Both the position numbers and the translations under genes were made by a program. From Segatella salivae DSM 15606 (GTDB lineage Bacteria; Bacteroidota; Bacteroidia; Bacteroidales; Bacteroidaceae), in assembly GCF_000185845.1 (NCBI RefSeq), contig NZ_GL629647.1:2239867-2257837 (forward strand): 17,971 nucleotides of DNA, given 5' to 3'. The stretch's first letter is position 1. Every line of letters starts with the position of its first letter. This document shows, in pieces, positions 14,889-17,971 of the stretch. The notes beneath the pieces are model-generated. The model did not search any database. It worked only from the letters and a program-made list of their open reading frames with translations, and was not told the origin of the DNA.

Positions 14889-15199
14889 GCCTTGTTCTTT
14901 GGATATTGGATACAAATCATCGAATGTTTTGTTTTATATCCTGAGCGACAATGACTCACAAGAGCCTTTCGTTTGGTATGATTCAAAATTCAGAAACTAC
15001 GATTCAATATTCAGGAACAATCTCGTTTAGTATCTAAACCAGGCAGACTCTGCACACTGATACACTCATTGTGTAGTACAGAAGCAGATTACTGTCGGGC
15101 TGATTCTGAGCAAAAGGGGTCTGTTATCCATAATCGTTATGCGGTATGCAGGCTGAAAGAATTAAAAAAGAAAGTAAACAATAAAAATTAAAAAGAGAA
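14889..15199 (+). promoter_or_regulatory. Structured rpsI-rpsB gap, probable rpsB leader
   Basis: There is no TAnnTTTG box or clear terminator in these 311 nt, so rpsB is probably read from the rplM promoter. The gap has a tandem near-repeat: GATTCAAAATTCAGAAAC (14980-14997) and GATTCAATATTCAGGAAC (15001-15018) match at 16 of 18 positions with a 21-nt period. It also has hairpins GTTTAG/CTAAAC (15025-15039), GCAG/CTGC (15043-15053) and CTGaTACAC/GTGTAgtaCAG (15057-15081). The stop-rich sequence holds no gene. A role as an S2-binding leader is only an inference. Confidence 0.4.
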
Positions 15200-16018
15200 A
15201 TGTCAAGAACAAATTTCGACCAATTACTCCAGGCAGGTTGCCACTTTGGTCACCTCAAACGCAAGTGGAATCCAGCTATGGCTCCTTATATCTTCATGGA
15301 GCGCAATGGTATTCATATCATCGATCTAAACAAAACTGTTGCTAAAATCGATGAAGCTGCAGAGGCATTAAAGGCAATCGCTAAGTCAGGCAAGAAGATT
15401 CTGTTTGTCGCTACTAAAAAACAAGCTAAAGATATCGTAGCTGATAAGGCCGCATCTGTTAATATGCCATACGTAAACGAGCGCTGGGCAGGTGGTATGT
15501 TGACCAACTTCCCAACAATTCGTAAGGCAGTTAAGAAAATGACAAACATCGACAAGCTGATGAACGATGGTACTTTCTCTAACCTTTCTAAGCGTGAGTT
15601 GTTGCAGATTACACGCCAACGCGCTAAATTAGAGAAGAACCTTGGCTCAATTGCTGACTTGACTCGTCTGCCAAGTGCACTTTTCATTGTTGACGTAATG
15701 AAAGAGCACATCGCAGTGAAAGAGGCTAACCGTCTTGGAATTCCAGTCTTTGGTATTGTTGATACAAACTCAGATCCTAAGAATATCGACTTCGTTATTC
15801 CTGCAAACGATGACGCTAAGGACAGCGTAGAGACTATTCTCACAGCTGTTTGTGGTGCTATTGCTGAGGGTCTTGAAGAGCGTAAGGCTGAAAAAGCAGA
15901 TGAAAAGGCTTCCGCTGAACAGGCAGAAGAGGCTGCTGAAGTAAAGAAACGTACTCGCAAGGCACGTAAGGAAGAAGCAGCTCCTGCTGCAGAAGCTGAG
16001 GCTGAAAAGGCTGAGTAA
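15200..16018 (+). CDS. rpsB: 30S ribosomal protein S2 (uS2)
   Basis: The 272-residue product begins MSRTNFDQLLQAGCHFGHLK and shows the S2 blocks RKWNPAMAPYIFMERNGIHI, GKKILFVATKKQAKDIV, NERWAGGMLTNFPTIRK, LPSALFIVDVMKEHIAVKEA and LGIPVFGIVDTNSDP. The body ends near residue 225, and the last 45 residues or so are a low-complexity Ala/Glu/Lys tail, a common extension in Bacteroidetes S2. S2 joins late in small-subunit assembly and bridges the head and platform. The gene is followed by a terminator-like hairpin before tsf, 107 nt downstream, a pairing conserved in bacteria. Confidence 0.98.
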   Translation: MSRTNFDQLLQAGCHFGHLKRKWNPAMAPYIFMERNGIHIIDLNKTVAKIDEAAEALKAIAKSGKKILFVATKKQAKDIVADKAASVNMPYVNERWAGGMLTNFPTIRKAVKKMTNIDKLMNDGTFSNLSKRELLQITRQRAKLEKNLGSIADLTRLPSALFIVDVMKEHIAVKEANRLGIPVFGIVDTNSDPKNIDFVIPANDDAKDSVETILTAVCGAIAEGLEERKAEKADEKASAEQAEEAAEVKKRTRKARKEEAAPAAEAEAEKAE

Positions 16019-16028
16019 TCGCATAGAG

Positions 16029-16095
16029 GGTCTTATTTGATAGGGTAGGATGCCATAAATCCCTATGCACTATCAATGAGACCTTTTTCTTTTTT
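16029..16095 (+). terminator. Terminator-like hairpin between rpsB and tsf, with a competing stem
   Basis: GGTCT (16029-16033) pairs with AGACC (16079-16083), and TTGATAG (16037-16043) with CTATCAA (16070-16076), with AGGG/CCCT pairing inside. TTTTTCTTTTTT follows. GCATAG (16021-16026), right after the rpsB stop, can instead pair with CTATGC (16063-16068), which crosses the main stem, so the two are mutually exclusive or form a pseudoknot. This would allow partial termination that sets the ratio of S2 to EF-Ts. Confidence 0.5.
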
Positions 16096-16125
16096 CAAAC
16101 AAATTAATAAAAGAAATAATAGATT

Positions 16126-17121
16126 ATGGGTATTTTAATAGAAGATATCAAGAAGCTTCGTGCTATGACTGGCGCTGGCTTGGCTGACGTAAAGAAGGCT
16201 CTAACAGAAGCCGCTGGTGACTTTGATAAGGCTAAGGAGCTGCTCCGTGAACGTGGTTTGGCTATCGCTGCAAAGCGTTCTGATCGCGAAACTTCAAATG
16301 GTTGTGTCCTCGTTAAGAGCGTTCCAGGCTTTGCTGCCATGGTAGCTGTTAAGTGTGAGACCGACTTTGTGGCTGCAGGTAAAGACTTTATAGAGCTCAC
16401 ACAGGAAATACTTGATGCAGCAGTTGCTGCAAAATGCAAGACTCTTGATGAGGTTAAGGCACTCAAGTTGGCTAATGGTGACGACGCAGCTACGGCAGTT
16501 CAGCATCGTTCTGGTATCACTGGAGAGAAGATGGAGATAGACGGTTATAACTTCCTTGAGGGAGATAACATCTCTGTTTATGACCACATGGGTCGTCATA
16601 CCTTAGCAACTATGGTTCAACTCAATGCAAACAACGAGGAAGCTGGACATAAAGTTGCAATGCAGGTTGCTGCAATGAAGCCTGTTGCTCTTGATGAAGC
16701 ATCTGTTCCTCAGTCTGTAAAGGATGAAGAATTCAAGGTTGCTGTTGAGAAGACTAAAGAAGAAATGGTTGAGAAAGCAGTTAATGCTGCACTCAAAAAG
16801 GCTGGTATCAACCCTGCACATGTAGACTCAGAAGATCACATTGAGAGTAATACGAAGAAGGGATGGCTTACACAAGAGGACGCTGATAAAGCTAGAGAAA
16901 TCAAGAAAACCGTTGGCGAAGAGAAGGCTGCAAGCCTCAATGAGCAGATGATTCAGAACATTGCAAAGGGTCGTTTGAACAAGTTCTTCAAAGACAACTG
17001 CTTGGTTGATCAGGAGTTCCAGTTCTCTGAGGATGATAAAATCAGTGTTGGTGAGTGGTTGAAGCAGCAAGGTGATTTGAAGATTGTTGCTTACAAGCGC
17101 TTTACTCTCGCTGCAGAATAA
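16126..17121 (+). CDS. tsf: Translation elongation factor Ts
   Basis: EF-Ts exchanges GDP for GTP on EF-Tu. The 331-residue product has the N-terminal UBA-like helix bundle (residues about 5-45, IKKLRAMTGAGLADVKKAL), the catalytic TDFVA motif at residues 79-83 whose Asp-Phe inserts into EF-Tu, a core region with HVDSEDHIESNTKKGWLTQ, and the C-terminal SLNEQMIQNIAKGRLNKFFK, CLVDQEFQF and KRFTLAAE. It is longer than E. coli EF-Ts (283) and of the size expected for Bacteroidetes. No own promoter box is seen, so it depends on read-through of the hairpin at 16029-16095. A classic terminator ends the operon at 17154-17184. Confidence 0.98.
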   Translation: MGILIEDIKKLRAMTGAGLADVKKALTEAAGDFDKAKELLRERGLAIAAKRSDRETSNGCVLVKSVPGFAAMVAVKCETDFVAAGKDFIELTQEILDAAVAAKCKTLDEVKALKLANGDDAATAVQHRSGITGEKMEIDGYNFLEGDNISVYDHMGRHTLATMVQLNANNEEAGHKVAMQVAAMKPVALDEASVPQSVKDEEFKVAVEKTKEEMVEKAVNAALKKAGINPAHVDSEDHIESNTKKGWLTQEDADKAREIKKTVGEEKAASLNEQMIQNIAKGRLNKFFKDNCLVDQEFQFSEDDKISVGEWLKQQGDLKIVAYKRFTLAAE

Positions 17122-17153
17122 TCGCACTTCTATTTCAATTAAAAAGATAAATG

Positions 17154-17184
17154 GGTGGTTTGCCTCGTGCGAACCACCTTTTTT
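17154..17184 (+). terminator. Intrinsic terminator of the rplM-rpsI-rpsB-tsf operon
   Basis: GGTGGTTTGC (17154-17163) pairs with GCGAACCACC (17169-17178), 10 positions with one T-G wobble, around loop CTCGT, followed by TTTTTT. It is the strongest terminator in the window. Confidence 0.9.
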
Positions 17185-17354
17185 ATGTCCTGAAATCTTG
17201 TGTTTGTCAGCCGCAAAACATTCAAAAGGCATCACGGTGCTTGGTGTTTTTAGTGTGCATCAAATAGGCGGCTGACGTAATTCTCTATCCGATTTCTATT
17301 TGATTTTGTTTAATTCATAGCATGAAAAAGAATGTTTTCTCTGGTAGTTAAATA

Positions 17355-17392
17355 ATGGGTAAAACCTCATAAAATAGATTTGTTTTACCCAT
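17355..17392. repeat. Perfect 11-bp inverted repeat with the TTTTACCC word
   Basis: ATGGGTAAAAC (17355-17365) and GTTTTACCCAT (17382-17392) are exact inverse copies around 16 nt. The same GGGTAAAA/TTTTACCC pair bounds the element at 6845-6949. There is no T run after either arm, so a terminator is unlikely. Confidence 0.5.
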
Positions 17393-17438
17393 ATAAATGC
17401 TATTCTCTTGTTGGTTGAATCCTGTTGTTTTCTCTTTC

Positions 17439-17491
17439 GCGTCATTTTACGTAATAATTGGACTCATATTGTCGTATGATATGCGTCATTT
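17439..17491. repeat. Direct repeat of GCGTCATTT
   Basis: GCGTCATTT occurs at 17439-17447 and 17483-17491, a 44-nt period. The second copy is embedded in TATGCGTCATTT, which is identical over 12 nt to 6865-6876 in the other gene-free stretch. Confidence 0.4.
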
Positions 17492-17611
17492 CACCGAATA
17501 AAATGTACCTAATTACATTGATGTTTGCCGTAAATCATTTTGCATCTTAATAGCAATAATAGCAACACTCTCGATTAACTTATTTATTTTCACATGCAAT
17601 GAATCAATGCT

Positions 17612-17655
17612 TTCAAAATAAAATCGGTCGCAAATCAAATGAGTTTGCGACCGAT
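17612..17655 (-). terminator. Intrinsic terminator of the antiporter gene
   Basis: On the minus strand ATCGGTCGCAAA (17644-17655) pairs perfectly with TTTGCGACCGAT (17623-17634), 12 bp around a 9-nt loop, followed by a T-rich run (TTTATTTTGAAA, 17611-17622). It lies 24 nt after the stop codon. Confidence 0.85.
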
Positions 17656-17679
17656 ATCCTATGATTTTATCTGTTGAAA

Positions 17680-17971
17680 TTATAGTGCTGTAGGCAAGAT
17701 TGTTGAGCGGATAATGAAGTAACTCAGTATACCTGCAAGATAACCTAACAGGGCTATCCAGCTAATGCGTTTCATATACCAACCGAAAGTAATCTTTTCT
17801 AATCCCATAACTACTACTCCGGCAGCGCTTCCTATGATGAGAATGCTGCCACCAACTCCGGCACAATAGGCCAACAACTGCCAGAAAACACCATCTACAG
17901 CCATGTCACCTAACGCTTCAACGGGATACATTCCCATGCATCCTGCGACAAGAGGCACGTTGTCAACGATG
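17680..17971 (-). CDS. nhaD: NhaD-type Na+/H+ antiporter, C-terminal end (partial)
   Basis: Only the last 96 residues or so are in the window; the frame is open to the edge. The visible part begins IVDNVPLVAGCMGMYPV, the conserved S-A-x-x-D-N-V-P-L-V-A region of NhaD/IT-superfamily antiporters in which the Asp-Asn pair takes part in ion binding. Two membrane segments follow, WQLLAYCAGVGGSILIIGSA with AAGVVVMGLEKI, and WIALLGYLAGILSYFIIRS, and the protein ends ILPTAL. The family exports Na+ in exchange for protons across the inner membrane and is common in Bacteroidales. The apparent internal start at 17958 is a GTG (Val) within the conserved motif, not the true start. Confidence 0.88.
   Translation of the reverse strand, partial: IVDNVPLVAGCMGMYPVEALGDMAVDGVFWQLLAYCAGVGGSILIIGSAAGVVVMGLEKITFGWYMKRISWIALLGYLAGILSYFIIRSTILPTAL

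Larger units (their letters stand above)
17185..17611. other. Gene-free stretch between tsf and the antiporter gene
   Basis: This gap between convergent genes has no convincing gene. A TAGATTTG at 17375 lacks a -33 element and a downstream gene. It holds the inverted repeat at 17355-17392 and two copies of GCGTCATTT at 17439 and 17483. Confidence 0.55.

Noticed and set aside
15313..15960. 215-codon minus-strand open frame inside rpsB
   Set aside because: It lies wholly antisense to a certain ribosomal-protein gene and its Ser/Ala-rich sequence is the shadow of the Lys/Glu/Ala codons.
17375..17382. TAGATTTG as a plus-strand promoter
   Set aside because: No TTG about 20 nt upstream and no gene or terminated transcript downstream on that strand; it overlaps the inverted repeat.
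1..17971. Search for CRISPR arrays, tRNAs, insertion sequences, phage or toxin-antitoxin genes
   Set aside because: No regularly spaced repeats, cloverleaf-like sequences, transposase or integrase motifs were seen on either strand.

Overview
The window reads as chromosomal core DNA from a Bacteroidales bacterium, most likely Prevotellaceae (Prevotella-like). The reasons are several promoters of the Bacteroidetes type (TTG, about 20 nt, TAnnTTTG), A-rich leaders without a clear Shine-Dalgarno, and protein types and gene order typical of that order. The genus is inferred, not proven. There are no tRNA or rRNA genes, CRISPR arrays, transposases or phage genes.

Layout. (1) 6-6329, minus strand: a tight operon led by guaB (IMP dehydrogenase), then two exported parvulin-type peptidyl-prolyl isomerases, an OstA/LptA-like periplasmic protein and a small tail-anchored protein. 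Gaps are 30 nt or less and the last two genes overlap by 3 nt. Apart from guaB this is an outer-membrane biogenesis set. (2) 6370-7029: gene-free, with a 105-nt inverted-repeat element. (3) 7030-7903, minus: a CvfB-like S1 RNA-binding protein whose last helix and wing are thrown out of frame at an A7 run. (4) 8053-8275, minus: a promoter and an intrinsic terminator about 190 nt apart with no protein between them, a good candidate for an unannotated small RNA. (5) 8679-10728, plus: a two-gene glycosyltransferase unit (GT4, then a GT2 broken by a one-base slip in a T6 run). (6) 10811-11164, plus: a small exported Lys/Cys-rich protein with its own promoter and terminator. (7) A divergent pair: an unknown lipoprotein (minus) and a YetF/DUF421 membrane protein (plus). 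(8) 13812-17184, plus: the translation operon rplM-rpsI-rpsB-tsf with a structured leader, a structured rpsI-rpsB gap, a terminator-like hairpin before tsf and a classic terminator after it. (9) 17680-17971, minus: the C-terminal end of an NhaD-type Na+/H+ antiporter running off the window, with its own terminator.

The points most worth following are the orphan small RNA, the two frameshifts at homopolymer runs, the Lys/Cys-rich exported protein, a short motif pair (TTTTACCC and GCGTCATTT) that recurs in the two gene-free stretches, and the RNA structures in the ribosomal-protein operon. I did not find a convincing new defence or biosynthetic system here.
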